DNA from: Bacteroidota bacterium
GTDB lineage: Bacteria > Bacteroidota > Bacteroidia > Bacteroidales > Bacteroidaceae
Direction: 5' to 3'
NCBI GenBank assembly: GCA_023415545.1
Contig: JAEZKJ010000089.1
Location: forward strand, 1-20,612
DNA: 20,612 nucleotides
In this document: positions 1-8,941 of the stretch, piece after piece
How positions within the stretch are numbered: the first letter of the stretch is position 1
Layout of the letters: every line of letters starts with the position of its first letter
Made by a program: the position numbers and the translations under genes
Notes under the pieces: generated by a model
What the model was told of the DNA's origin: nothing
The model's database searches: none
Seen by the model: only the letters and a program-made list of their open reading frames with translations

Positions 1-306
1 GAATTCTATGAAGGAAAACCGGCTGCAACAACACGTACACTGGGTAAAGGTACAATTACATATGTGGGAGTTGATACGCAAGATGGCTCTTTAGAAGCTG
101 ATATACTTAAAGAACTCTTTACAAAGAAAAATATTACTATAGAAAATTTACCTTATGGTGTTACATTAGAATATAGAAATGGGTTAGGAATTGTACTAAA
201 CTACTCGGATAAGAGTTATAATTTTGAACTTCCTAAAGGTGCTAAAATATTAATTGGAGATAATAATATTAAGACTGCCGATGTATTAGTATTTTCATTT
301 AAGTAG
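1..306 (+). CDS. GH42-like beta-galactosidase, C-terminal fragment (5' end outside the window)
   Basis: The frame is open from the first base and gives 101 residues before the TAG stop. The opening part (GKPAATTRTLGKGTITYVGV) looks like the end of the trimerisation domain of GH42 beta-galactosidases, where a GKG-x-YY-G strand precedes the last domain. The remaining ~60 residues (EYRNGLGIVLNYSDKSYNFE, then a strand ending in DVLVFSFK) resemble the small C-terminal beta-sandwich of the same family. The catalytic barrel lies upstream and cannot be checked, so substrate and active site are unknown. GH42 enzymes release terminal beta-galactose, which fits the galactan side chains of rhamnogalacturonan I. 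An internal ATG at 64 is not a real start. A strong terminator follows, so this is probably the last gene of its transcript. Assignment to another glycosidase family with a similar C-terminal layout remains possible. Confidence 0.7.
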   Translation, partial: EFYEGKPAATTRTLGKGTITYVGVDTQDGSLEADILKELFTKKNITIENLPYGVTLEYRNGLGIVLNYSDKSYNFELPKGAKILIGDNNIKTADVLVFSFK

Positions 307-350
307 TTATTTATTATATTATTGATAATAAAATTTATTTGTTGTGTATA

Positions 351-389
351 ATAGTCCGGAGTAATTAATTTTATTCCGGACTATTTTTT
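351..389 (+). terminator. Rho-independent terminator of the GH42-like gene
   Basis: A 14-bp stem (arms 351-364 and 371-384, core ATAGTCCGGA/TCCGGACTAT, one G-T wobble) closes a 6-nt loop and runs into a T-rich tail at 384-389. It lies 45 bp after the stop codon at 306. Confidence 0.85.
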
Positions 390-429
390 ATACTATTTCC
401 CTGTTCTTTACTGTATGATGTCCAGATAC

Positions 430-468
430 AAAAAAAGAGAATGATTCTATTTAACTAGAATCACCCTC
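430..468 (-). terminator. Rho-independent terminator of the leftmost GH105 gene
   Basis: Read on the minus strand, a 13-bp stem (arms 456-468 and 437-449, two G-U wobbles) with a 6-nt loop is followed by seven T residues (plus-strand A run 430-436). It lies 50 bp after the minus-strand gene ending at 518. With the plus-strand terminator at 351-389 it insulates the two convergent genes. Confidence 0.85.
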
Positions 469-517
469 TACTTTAAAAACCAACCTAATCTTAAAATATC
501 TAATTTACACCTATAGT

Positions 518-1645
518 TTAATTCAATTTATAAATTTCTGTTCCAGCAAGAAGAAAACACCCTACTCCAAAATCTTCGAAATCAGGAGTTTTGTCATATT
601 CTACAGGTTGATTATCCTTAGGTTCCTTACCTGTACCTTGAACATATCCAAGAAATCCATTTTTATGTACAGCATCTTTGACTAAAGAATTCCAAGCCTT
701 TAATGCAATAGGTAAATACTCATCTCTATCAAGAATTCCATTTCGTATTCCCCAAGCCATGCCATAAACAAATAGTGAAGTACCTGTAGTCTCTTTACCT
801 CCAAAATTTGACTCATCATGCAAACTTACATTCCAAAAGCCATCACTGCGCTGACACTTTTTTAATGCTTTACTCATTATTTTAAAGTCGCTTATATAAT
901 TTTTACGATGAGTTTCATTGTTTGGAATTTCATTCAATACTCTGACTAATGCAGCATATACCCAACCATTGCCACGACTCCAATAGCAGTTTTTGCCATT
1001 TGGTTCCTTGTAAGGAGGATCAAAATCTTTATCTCTCCACCATAACCCATCATTTATATTAAACATTCCATTTTCACCATCAATATTGCGTGAGTAGGAG
1101 TACATTTTCCACATTTTATCATAATACTTTTCCTCACCGGTAATATTTCCTAGTTTTGCAAAAACAGGCATGCCCATCTGAATGGCATCAATCCAATCCC
1201 AATCATCTATTTGTGGAGAGTTAACGATCATATCTGCATTTATCTTTGCATTTTGGAGCATTTTAAAATCGTTAGTTATTCTGTACATATCAATGTATGT
1301 TTGACTACAACAATAATTATCAGCATTTCTTGTTGTTACTCCATCACGAGTATCCCAATTGTGAAACTCTCCCCAATCATATATATATTTAAAATATTTT
1401 TCAAGAGGATATATTTTATAAAACTCCATTAATCCCTCATAATAAACGGCACGTGTCCATAAGTTACTGGAACGTACTCTATTCACAAAAGTTGGTATTC
1501 TTGGATCGGGCCATTTTGACATGAAATATTCATTAACACTTACTAATGTAGAAAGTGTTTCTTTTTTATTTGGAATATCTTGTGCTTGTGAATTAGCTAA
1601 GTTTAATGATAAAATAGAGATTACACCTATTAAAATTTTTTTCAT
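518..1645 (-). CDS. Secreted GH105/GH88-type unsaturated rhamnogalacturonyl (uronyl) hydrolase
   Basis: The 375-residue product has a signal peptide ending near residue 22 (LANSQAQ), so it is exported, probably to the periplasm. The rest has the single-domain (alpha/alpha)6-barrel pattern of GH105/YteR-YesR enzymes. Visible family motifs are NADNYCCSQTYIDMY (108-121), DDWDWIDAIQMGMP (147-160; D153 is the likely general acid/base position) and YWSRGNGW (221-228). The family hydrates the 4,5-double bond of an unsaturated galacturonyl or glucuronyl end left by a lyase, which releases the sugar. Length matches the family. ATG at 1645 is the first codon of the signal peptide, with a promoter-like element 23 bp upstream. 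It is only distantly similar to the other GH105 at 10662-12074, so the two probably take different substrates or linkages. An unsaturated glucuronyl hydrolase acting on arabinogalactan-type products is an alternative. Confidence 0.88.
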   Translation of the reverse strand: MKKILIGVISILSLNLANSQAQDIPNKKETLSTLVSVNEYFMSKWPDPRIPTFVNRVRSSNLWTRAVYYEGLMEFYKIYPLEKYFKYIYDWGEFHNWDTRDGVTTRNADNYCCSQTYIDMYRITNDFKMLQNAKINADMIVNSPQIDDWDWIDAIQMGMPVFAKLGNITGEEKYYDKMWKMYSYSRNIDGENGMFNINDGLWWRDKDFDPPYKEPNGKNCYWSRGNGWVYAALVRVLNEIPNNETHRKNYISDFKIMSKALKKCQRSDGFWNVSLHDESNFGGKETTGTSLFVYGMAWGIRNGILDRDEYLPIALKAWNSLVKDAVHKNGFLGYVQGTGKEPKDNQPVEYDKTPDFEDFGVGCFLLAGTEIYKLN

Positions 1646-1668
1646 ATATATTATAATTAAATTTTATC

Positions 1669-1700
1669 CAAAAGTAGATATGATGACAAAGCAATACAAT
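1669..1700 (-). promoter_or_regulatory. Bacteroidales-type promoter for the leftmost GH105 gene
   Basis: On the minus strand TACTTTTG (1669-1676) matches the Bacteroidetes -7 consensus TAnnTTTG exactly. A weak -33 element (ATTG/TTGT, 1696-1700) lies 19-20 bp upstream. The -7 box is 23 bp from the ATG, which leaves a leader of only about 15 nt. Confidence 0.5.
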
Positions 1701-1722
1701 GTAAATAAGTACAATTACATTG
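1697..1722. promoter_or_regulatory. 8-bp inverted repeat overlapping the GH105 promoter -33 region (candidate operator)
   Basis: CAATGTAA (1697-1704) and its exact reverse complement TTACATTG (1715-1722) are separated by 10 bp, giving 18 bp between arm centres. The left arm overlaps the proposed -33 element of the minus-strand promoter. The geometry suits a dimeric regulator, but in AT-rich DNA an 8-bp repeat can occur by chance. Confidence 0.3.
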
Positions 1723-2003
1723 AATATTATTCATTAACTCAATTAATTTCATAAAATCATTAATAAACTTTTTAAATACCTATGACAAATTGGTTTTAAT
1801 TATTAAATATTTTGTCAAGAACAATCCAGATTACAGAAAAAACATGTTTAAAGTTATTTAAAGGCAGAAACTACCAATTATTTACTCCTTTTATGAGTCC
1901 ATATTCTACCAAAAAATAATAGTAAAGAGTTTTCTTTTTCTCCTTCATTAATAATCTATTTCATTATATACCATTTTTTCTATGCAATGTGAACAATATT
2001 ATA

Positions 2004-2033
2004 TTTCGTTGTTATTAAATAAACTTACTTTTG
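2004..2033 (+). promoter_or_regulatory. Bacteroidales-type promoter of susC/susD
   Basis: TACTTTTG (2026-2033) is an exact TAnnTTTG -7 box. A weak -33 element (TTTC, 2004-2007) lies 18 bp upstream. The start of susC is 55 bp downstream, giving a leader of about 50 nt. It is the same 8-mer as in the divergent GH105 promoter. Confidence 0.5.
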
Positions 2034-2088
2034 GGCCAATAAATGAACATTCATCTAACATATTTTAAATCTAAAAATTGAAAAACGA

Positions 2089-5000
2089 ATGAAATCTAAA
2101 TTCTATGTTAACAATAAAACACTCTATGGTGTTTTGATTTGTACATCACTATTAAGTGGTAATAACATTGTAATTGCTGCCGATAATTCGACTTCATTAC
2201 AAACTGTATTACAAAATGTACAAATAAAAGGTAGTGTAGTTGATGCTTCCGGTGAACCAATTATTGGTGCCAGTATCTTAGTTAAAGGTACTAATAACGG
2301 AACAATTTCGGATATCGATGGTAAATTCCAAATCAATGCACCAAGTGATGCTACTTTAGTTGTATCATATATCGGTTATGTATCTACATCTGTTAAAGCT
2401 GCTCCAAATTTAAAAATCGTTTTAAAAGAGGATTCAAAAGTTTTGAATGAGATTGTAGTAGTAGGATATGGTGTACAAAAAAAGAGTGACGTTACTGGTG
2501 CCATGGTAAGTGTAAATAGTGATCAACTTAATACACGTCCTGTTAGTAATGCATTTGAAGCATTACAAGGTAAAGCAGCGGGTGTAGATATCACTTCAAG
2601 TGAACGTCCAGGTACTGTAGGTTCTATACGTATCCGTGGTAATCGTTCAATCAGTGCATCATCTTCTCCTCTATATGTTGTCGATGGTGTTCCTTTGAGC
2701 GCTGGTGGTATAGAATCAATCAATCCTCGTGATATTGAGTCTATAGATATTTTGAAAGATGCTTCCTCAACAGCAATTTATGGATCACGTGGTGCTAATG
2801 GTGTTGTTCTTATTACAACTAAACGTGGTCAAGTAGGTAGATTATCTATGAATTACTCCGGTTCTGTTACTGTAGAAAATCTAGAAGATAAGTCACCTGC
2901 AATGAGCGCAAGCGATTATATTACTTGGCGTAGATGGGCTTACTATAACTCTGACCCAACACGAAATCCTCTAGGAAATCAACCAGATCAAGTGAAAGAC
3001 CAATCATATTTCTCAGGTGATGATTATGCATTAGCTAATGTAAACAAAGGCTGGGAGAATGGTAAATGGGATGGTTCAAAAGTTCAAGATACTGATTGGG
3101 CAGGACTAGTAACCCGTACCGGTATAACAACCGAACATACTCTTAGTGGAAGTGGTGGTACAGAAAATGCACAAGCATTTTTCTCGGTTGGCTACCTTAA
3201 TAATAAAGGTACTCAAAAAGGACAAGATTATTCAAGATACAACTTCTCTATGTCCGTTGATTTAAAACTTAAACCTTGGTTTAAAATGGGTGGTACAATC
3301 AATGGATCATGGTCAAACCAGGATTATGGATATTCACGTACTGGTCAATCATCAAGTTCCGGTCCTACAGATATTTATAATGCTGCAAAAGCTATACCTC
3401 GTTACGGTGTAATATATGATAATGAAGGTGGAATTATAAATAATCCTTGTGGTTCTGTTACTAACGTTTATACTGTAGTAAATGAATGGTCAAAATCAAA
3501 AGATAATCGTGAGTCATTCCGTGCATTAGGTAGTTTTTATGGAGAATTTGATTTCGGGAAAATGTGGAAACCCTTGGAAGGATTAAGTTATAAAATCTCT
3601 TTTGGTCCTGATTTCCGTCATTATCGTCAAGGTATTTTCATTAGCAAAGACTCTGCAGTAAAGATGGGTTCTAAGAACTATGCTAAATACTCAACAGATC
3701 GTTACCTTTCATGGAACTTCGATAATCAGATTAACTATAGTAAGACATTTGACAAACATAATATTAATGTAACACTTCTACAATCTGCATCAAAATATAA
3801 TGCTGAAAGTGGTTCGGAAAGTGCTAATGCTATTCCAAATGAAAATTTTGAATGGTACAATATGGGATGTATAGATATTACTGATGCTTCAAAATATGGA
3901 GCAGCTATGGGAACTGGATTGAGCGAAAGCCAATTAGCTTCATACATGGCTCGTGTAAACTATTCATATAATGATCGTTATCTTTTGACTGTTTCAGGTA
4001 GATATGATGGTTCATCTTATCTTGCTGAAGGCCATAAATGGTGTTTCTTCCCATCTCTAGCTTTAGGATGGCGTATTGATCAAGAGGCATTTATGAAAGA
4101 TGTAAAATGGGTTAATCAATTAAAACTTCGTTTTGGTGTTGGTACAACCGGTAACTCAGCAGTTGGTCCATATTCTACTCTTGGTAATATTCAGGATTTC
4201 TATGTTCCTTTTGGATCAACTTTAGTTCCTGCATATGCAACTAATGAACCATATTATACATCTTCTTCTGTTAAAATGGCTAATAAAGAGTTAGGTTGGG
4301 AAAAGACAACTCAGTTTAACTATGGATTAGACTTCAGCGTTTTGAATAGCAGAATCAGTGGTACTATTGATGTTTATAATTCATATACTAATGACCTATT
4401 GTTAGCAATGAGTATTCCTACTCTTACCGGTTTTTCTTCTACTAATGCAAATATTGGAAAGACTAAAAACTTTGGTGTAGACCTATCTTTAAATGTTATT
4501 CCTGTTAAAATGAAAGATTTTGAATGGAACTCAACATTTAATGGATCTTATCAAAAAGATGAAATCGTAGAATTAGCTAATGGAAAAGAGGATGATATAT
4601 CAAATGCTTGGTTTATTGGTGAGTCTATTGGCGTAGCTTATGGTATTGATAATTGTGGATTATGGCAAGCAAGTGAAGCTGAAGAGATGGCTAAGTTCAA
4701 TGCTAACGGTCATAAATTCGAAGAGGGTATGGTTAAACCTAAAGATCAAAACGGAGACTTTAAAATTGATAGTGAAGACCGTGTAATTCTTGGTAACAAC
4801 ACTCCACATTGGGTATTGGGATGGTCAAATAATTTCAGCTACAAAGGTTTCGAACTTGGTATTGAATTAAATGGTCGTTTAGGATATATGGTTAATGCAG
4901 GTGCTGAGGGACAATATGGTATGTATAATCAACGTGAAATAGATTATTGGACACCTGATAATAAAGATGCAGAATACCAAAAACCTATATACAATACTTC

Positions 5001-5247
5001 TGGTGGTGATGCTTTTTCAAGTTTGTTAGGATTTAGAAAAGCTTCTTTCATTAAAATTCGTAATATCTCATTGAGCTACAATTTAGATCAAAAAATTATT
5101 AAAAATATTGGAATATCATCTCTTAAGGTATATGCGCAAGCTAAAAACATTGGTAATCTTTACTCTTCTGTAGACTTTATGGACTTAGATTTAGGTACTA
5201 CTTATTATAATAGAGGATTTACTTTTGGTTTACAAGTTGGCTTTTAA
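2089..5247 (+). CDS. susC: SusC/RagA-type TonB-dependent outer-membrane oligosaccharide transporter
   Basis: The 1052-residue product is a TonB-dependent 22-strand barrel importer that pairs with SusD in the outer membrane. A signal peptide covers about residues 1-31 (ends IVIAAD). A carboxypeptidase-regulatory-like beta-sandwich domain follows (about 45-115; IKGSVVDASGEPIIGASILV, SYIGY). The TonB-box/Sus linker is EIVVVGYGVQKKSDVTGA (121-138). The plug domain includes ALQGKAAGVDI, IRIRGNRS, PLYVVDGVP, IESIDILKDASSTAIYGSRG and GVVLITTKRG (158-247). The barrel ends in aromatic FTFGLQVGF. No STN domain is present, so sigma/anti-sigma signalling through this receptor is not expected. The partner susD starts 31 bp downstream in the same transcript. 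The likely substrate, from the neighbours, is a rhamnogalacturonan-type oligosaccharide; this is inference, because SusC sequence alone does not reveal the ligand. The gene symbol is a family name, not a claim of starch specificity. Confidence 0.95.
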   Translation: MKSKFYVNNKTLYGVLICTSLLSGNNIVIAADNSTSLQTVLQNVQIKGSVVDASGEPIIGASILVKGTNNGTISDIDGKFQINAPSDATLVVSYIGYVSTSVKAAPNLKIVLKEDSKVLNEIVVVGYGVQKKSDVTGAMVSVNSDQLNTRPVSNAFEALQGKAAGVDITSSERPGTVGSIRIRGNRSISASSSPLYVVDGVPLSAGGIESINPRDIESIDILKDASSTAIYGSRGANGVVLITTKRGQVGRLSMNYSGSVTVENLEDKSPAMSASDYITWRRWAYYNSDPTRNPLGNQPDQVKDQSYFSGDDYALANVNKGWENGKWDGSKVQDTDWAGLVTRTGITTEHTLSGSGGTENAQAFFSVGYLNNKGTQKGQDYSRYNFSMSVDLKLKPWFKMGGTINGSWSNQDYGYSRTGQSSSSGPTDIYNAAKAIPRYGVIYDNEGGIINNPCGSVTNVYTVVNEWSKSKDNRESFRALGSFYGEFDFGKMWKPLEGLSYKISFGPDFRHYRQGIFISKDSAVKMGSKNYAKYSTDRYLSWNFDNQINYSKTFDKHNINVTLLQSASKYNAESGSESANAIPNENFEWYNMGCIDITDASKYGAAMGTGLSESQLASYMARVNYSYNDRYLLTVSGRYDGSSYLAEGHKWCFFPSLALGWRIDQEAFMKDVKWVNQLKLRFGVGTTGNSAVGPYSTLGNIQDFYVPFGSTLVPAYATNEPYYTSSSVKMANKELGWEKTTQFNYGLDFSVLNSRISGTIDVYNSYTNDLLLAMSIPTLTGFSSTNANIGKTKNFGVDLSLNVIPVKMKDFEWNSTFNGSYQKDEIVELANGKEDDISNAWFIGESIGVAYGIDNCGLWQASEAEEMAKFNANGHKFEEGMVKPKDQNGDFKIDSEDRVILGNNTPHWVLGWSNNFSYKGFELGIELNGRLGYMVNAGAEGQYGMYNQREIDYWTPDNKDAEYQKPIYNTSGGDAFSSLLGFRKASFIKIRNISLSYNLDQKIIKNIGISSLKVYAQAKNIGNLYSSVDFMDLDLGTTYYNRGFTFGLQVGF

Positions 5248-5278
5248 TAGATTTTAAATATTGAATAATAAATACGTC

Positions 5279-7396
5279 ATGAAAAAATTAAATATACTAT
5301 TATATACTTTAGCATTATCGGCAGGCTTTAGTTCTTGTAGTGATAGCTTTTTGGATGAAGAAAATAAAGCATCATATACAACAGATTATTTTAAAACCTC
5401 ACAAGGTATTCAGGACCTTGCCACAGCGCTTTATGGAAATATACGTTGGCACTTTGGTTATGAGTGGGCCTATGCAATAACTCTTTACGGAACAGATGAG
5501 TTTACTAATGGTTCCGATTTAACTTCTGAGCCATGGAATACATATGATAGCCGTTTGAATTCTATGAACTGTACTACAGCTAATGGTGCAGCAAATAATA
5601 ACTGTCCGGGTATCTCTGCTCTTTGGGATCAGATGTATTATGGTATCTCTTCGGCTAATGAAGTTATCTCTTCGGCTAGTTATGTATCAGATGAGAATAT
5701 ACGTACTAAATGTGAAGGAGAAGCTTATTTCCTTCGTGGATACAATTACTATCGTCTATTTGCTCAATATGGTGGAGTAGTGTTACAAACTGAATCTGCT
5801 CAAGGTGTAGTTAGAAACTTTACACGTGCTACAGCTGAAGTGACTTTGAATCAAGTTATTGCAGACTTTGAACAAGCATACAATAAATTGCCTATCGATC
5901 GCTGGCGTGGTACAGGTACATGGACTAAGTACACAGCAGCACATTTCTTAGCAAAAGCTCTACTATATCGTCAGTCAGAGCGTTGTGCTGATTGGAATAG
6001 CAAATATGATGCTAAAACAGATTTAGAGAAAGCAATTGCACTTTGTGATGAGGTTATGGCTGCTTGTCCTATTGAATCAAATTATATCAATCTTTATGCT
6101 AAGTGGACAGGTATAGACTGTAAAGCTGAAGAATCTAAGGAAATTTTAATGTCATGTCAACATAGCTCTTCTGCTGTAGGTCGTTTCGGTAACCGTACAT
6201 ACAACTATTTTAACCCTCAGTTCTCAAACTTCTCAGGAGGTTTTGTTCAAAGAGGACAATATATCGGTGGTATGGACTTTCAACGTTGTCGCCCTACAGA
6301 GTATAGTTACTCAATATTTGATAATGTGAATGACTCACGTATGTGGAAAACATTCAAAACTGTTTATGGTATGAATAACTATAAAGCTTTGCCTGCAAAT
6401 GTTAAAGCTCTTGGAGTTACTGATGAACAACAACCGGTACTTGGTGATGAAGGTATTATCTTTATTCTAAATAAAAAGGATGATCCTCGTTTCCAAAACG
6501 AAACAACATATGGAACATTCGGAAGAGGTGATGTAGCTCACTCATTTGTTAATCCAACTACTAATAAGTGGGTTCCTAATGCATTCCCTGTATATCTTAA
6601 TGGCAAATATGTTTTGAATACTTACGGCGTTAGTGGTAATCCTTCACAATCAAATGTATTCTGTGGAATCAACAAAACAGATGATGGTACTCGTACAGGT
6701 GAAAAAGGTGACTCATATCGTGATGTTATTATGGCTCGTACAGGTGAAACATACCTTATTAAAGCTGAAGCTCAAGTTCGTCTTGAGAAATTTCAAGATG
6801 CTATAAATACAATTAATCAGCTTCGCTCACGTGCAGAATGGAAAAATGGTGAAAACCGTGAATATTATACTGATGGTTCTATGGCTTTCCTTAAGAGTTA
6901 TGGAGGAGATGCAGATAATTCAACAGCTACTGCTAATTTGAAGAAATGTAAAAATGAAAAGGGTGAAAACATTGACAACACAGCAGCATTCAAAGCATCA
7001 TTTTTACAACACAGTACATATTATTTATCAACTGGTATTGAAAAAACAACTGCTCCATCATCTCTTCAAATTACCAGTTACACTAAACTTCCAACAGAAG
7101 ATGAAGCTATTCTATCATCACTTGGTGTTAGTGGAAATAAAGAACGTTTGATAAACTTCATTCTTAATGAACGTACACGTGAATGTCTTGGTGAATGGAA
7201 TAGATGGGAAGAGTTAAGCCGTACTAAAACTTTAGTTAAACGTGCAAAACTTTTCAATCCTGAGTCGGCTAAGAATGTAGCAGAAAAACACATTCTTCGT
7301 CCAATTCCACAAACATTTATTGACCAACTTCAAAATGAAGATGGAACAAATCTTACTGATGAACAGAAGGTTGTTTGGCAAAACGCAGGATATTAA
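5279..7396 (+). CDS. susD: SusD/RagB-type surface glycan-binding lipoprotein
   Basis: SusD proteins cap the SusC barrel on the cell surface and bind the glycan. I choose ATG 5279 (705 residues) over an in-frame TTG at 5261, because it begins a standard lipoprotein signal peptide (MKKLNILLYTLALSAGFSSC) with the lipidated cysteine at residue 20. The acidic stretch DEE shortly after Cys20 is consistent with surface export. Family features are the TPR-like helices around ALWDQMYYGISSANEVI (114-130) and GEAYFLRGYNYYRLFAQYGGV (147-167). The C-terminal part has the usual NERTRECLGEWNRWEELSR and PIPQ segments. At 705 residues it is longer than most members (about 500-650), with the extra length in the middle and the C-terminal half. 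It lies 31 bp after susC and is followed by a strong terminator. Confidence 0.95.
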   Translation: MKKLNILLYTLALSAGFSSCSDSFLDEENKASYTTDYFKTSQGIQDLATALYGNIRWHFGYEWAYAITLYGTDEFTNGSDLTSEPWNTYDSRLNSMNCTTANGAANNNCPGISALWDQMYYGISSANEVISSASYVSDENIRTKCEGEAYFLRGYNYYRLFAQYGGVVLQTESAQGVVRNFTRATAEVTLNQVIADFEQAYNKLPIDRWRGTGTWTKYTAAHFLAKALLYRQSERCADWNSKYDAKTDLEKAIALCDEVMAACPIESNYINLYAKWTGIDCKAEESKEILMSCQHSSSAVGRFGNRTYNYFNPQFSNFSGGFVQRGQYIGGMDFQRCRPTEYSYSIFDNVNDSRMWKTFKTVYGMNNYKALPANVKALGVTDEQQPVLGDEGIIFILNKKDDPRFQNETTYGTFGRGDVAHSFVNPTTNKWVPNAFPVYLNGKYVLNTYGVSGNPSQSNVFCGINKTDDGTRTGEKGDSYRDVIMARTGETYLIKAEAQVRLEKFQDAINTINQLRSRAEWKNGENREYYTDGSMAFLKSYGGDADNSTATANLKKCKNEKGENIDNTAAFKASFLQHSTYYLSTGIEKTTAPSSLQITSYTKLPTEDEAILSSLGVSGNKERLINFILNERTRECLGEWNRWEELSRTKTLVKRAKLFNPESAKNVAEKHILRPIPQTFIDQLQNEDGTNLTDEQKVVWQNAGY

Positions 7397-7415
7397 TTAA
7401 TACTCTTTTTTTAAA

Positions 7416-7457
7416 AAAACAGACCTTTTTTATGTTTAGAAAAGGTCTGTTTTCTTT
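7416..7457 (+). terminator. Strong hairpin terminator after susD
   Basis: A perfect 14-bp stem (arms 7416-7429 and 7440-7453, AAAACAGACCTTTT and its complement) closes a 10-nt loop and is followed by TTTT-C-TTT. It lies 20 bp after the susD stop and 105 bp before the next gene. It could end the susCD transcript or partly attenuate read-through into the enzyme genes. Confidence 0.85.
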
Positions 7458-7562
7458 GGTACATAAACACAATATCTTTAATTTTATTAAAATAACTTGA
7501 ATAGAGGTTGTTAAAAATAAAATGAAACTTTAATAATAACACAAAATAATTTTTGAGTGTAA

Positions 7563-8891
7563 ATGAAATACATAATTTTTATAACTATTTGTTTGTTCAC
7601 TTTTGTTGATACATGTAATGCTCAGTTTGGAAAAATATCTGAATCGGAGATAAGCAGTTATATTGATGGTGATACAGGAAATAAAATCATTGTTCTTACA
7701 GATACTTTGAAAAATGATCGCTTTCTCTATCAAACAGATCCAATGTGGACATATGATGGTAAATATTTACTTTTCCGTTCTTCATCACGTGGTAATGACA
7801 AGATGGTTGAAGAGATTACTACAAATGGAGAAAAGCGCAAGTGGATGCCTACACAAATCTACTTCATCGAAATTGAATCGGGTAAAATTATTCAGGCTAC
7901 CGAAGGTAGAAATTTAGGAAGTGTTTATTTAGCCAATAATAGTAATCGAATGTTCATAAGCCGTATTGAAAATGGTAAATGGAATATGTATGTAATGGAT
8001 TTAGATAAATTTTTTAGTGATGCTAAAATAGGTAAAGCTAAAAAACAGAGCAACTATGAAAAAATCATTGGTACATTTCCTAATGATATGGGTAAACCTG
8101 GTGGATACGCTGTAGATTGTAATGATGATTATGCATATATAACTGTAGAACGTGAGGGGAGTGAAGAAGAGAAGAAGATAATGATGGAGAATGTTTTTCG
8201 TCCCGAAGGAAATCAGCCTCTGAAAATAGAACCTATCTTGAGTGGAGTTAGAAAAATGAATCTACTTACAGGTGAAGTTACTAAAGTCATTGATACACTG
8301 TTTAAAATTGGTCACATTCAAACTAGTAGATTTACTCCTGGTGAAATTGTATTTTGTAATGAAACAGGTGGTGATGCGCATCAAAGAATGTGGTTCTGTA
8401 CCTCTGATGGTTCAATATTTAAGCCTTTGTATAAAGAAACTCCTCTTGATTGGGTTACTCATGAGACTTTTGCATCTAAAAATTACGTTTACTTCAATGT
8501 ATTGGGATTTCAACCACGTCTACGTAAACAAGCATCGGGTATATTAAGAATAAATCTTCGTACTGATGATGTCGAACTATTAGGACAAGTAGAGATGGAT
8601 AAAGATCGTTGTGCTATTGAAGGACAATTAGTGGGCCGAGGTTTTTGGCACTGTAATGCTAGTAGCGATGATAAATGGGCTGTAGGTGATACTTTTGGAG
8701 GTAATGTATGGTTAATAAATAATGAAACCGGCGAACGTCACAAATTAGCTTCTGACACTAAAATGAAACCTGATCATGCCCACCCAAGTTTTAGTCCCGA
8801 CAACTCGAAAGTTTTATTTCAATCAGGTCATTTTACAAATGGGAAAAGACTTAATCTTATGATGATAGATATTACACAAATACAAAAGTGA
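7563..8891 (+). CDS. Secreted oligogalacturonate-lyase-like (PL22-like) beta-propeller protein
   Basis: The 442-residue product starts with a signal peptide (1-20, ending CNA|QFG) and continues as a series of WD/TolB-like blades, for example DPMWTYDGKYLLFRSSSRG (59-77) and HAHPSFSPDNSKVLFQSG (405-422). The overall layout resembles oligogalacturonate lyases of family PL22, seven-bladed propellers that use Mn2+ and histidines to cleave uronate disaccharides into unsaturated sugars. Candidate metal or catalytic residues are H273, H300 (THETF), H363 (GFWHCNASSDDKWAVGDT) and the pair H405/H407. Typical PL22 enzymes are cytoplasmic, so the signal peptide is unusual. It lies first in a same-strand group with CE12, GH105 and rhaM, which suits a lyase supplying unsaturated ends to GH105. 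No good TAnnTTTG promoter was seen in the 105 bp upstream. A related non-PL22 propeller lyase, or a binding protein without activity, is possible. Confidence 0.65.
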   Translation: MKYIIFITICLFTFVDTCNAQFGKISESEISSYIDGDTGNKIIVLTDTLKNDRFLYQTDPMWTYDGKYLLFRSSSRGNDKMVEEITTNGEKRKWMPTQIYFIEIESGKIIQATEGRNLGSVYLANNSNRMFISRIENGKWNMYVMDLDKFFSDAKIGKAKKQSNYEKIIGTFPNDMGKPGGYAVDCNDDYAYITVEREGSEEEKKIMMENVFRPEGNQPLKIEPILSGVRKMNLLTGEVTKVIDTLFKIGHIQTSRFTPGEIVFCNETGGDAHQRMWFCTSDGSIFKPLYKETPLDWVTHETFASKNYVYFNVLGFQPRLRKQASGILRINLRTDDVELLGQVEMDKDRCAIEGQLVGRGFWHCNASSDDKWAVGDTFGGNVWLINNETGERHKLASDTKMKPDHAHPSFSPDNSKVLFQSGHFTNGKRLNLMMIDITQIQK

Positions 8892-8941
8892 TTAAAAAAT
8901 AGAATTTATTATTGAGAGAAAAATATACAAAAATCGGTAGT

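Larger units (their letters stand above)
1646..2088. other. Divergent regulatory region between GH105 and susC
   Basis: This 443-bp AT-rich gap between divergently transcribed genes holds no supportable gene. It contains a minus-strand promoter-like element close to the GH105 start, a plus-strand one close to susC, and an 8-bp inverted repeat (arms 1697-1704 and 1715-1722). About 280 bp between the promoters (1723-2003) has no feature I can name. A binding site for a PUL regulator is expected here but cannot be assigned. Confidence 0.6.

Noticed and set aside
5261..5278. TTG start giving six extra residues to SusD
   Set aside because: ATG at 5279 starts a standard lipoprotein signal peptide; the extension would put NNKYV in front of it.
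8912..8941. TTG start giving ten extra residues to the tandem esterase
   Set aside because: ATG at 8942 starts a standard signal peptide; the extra residues are charged and unlike a signal.
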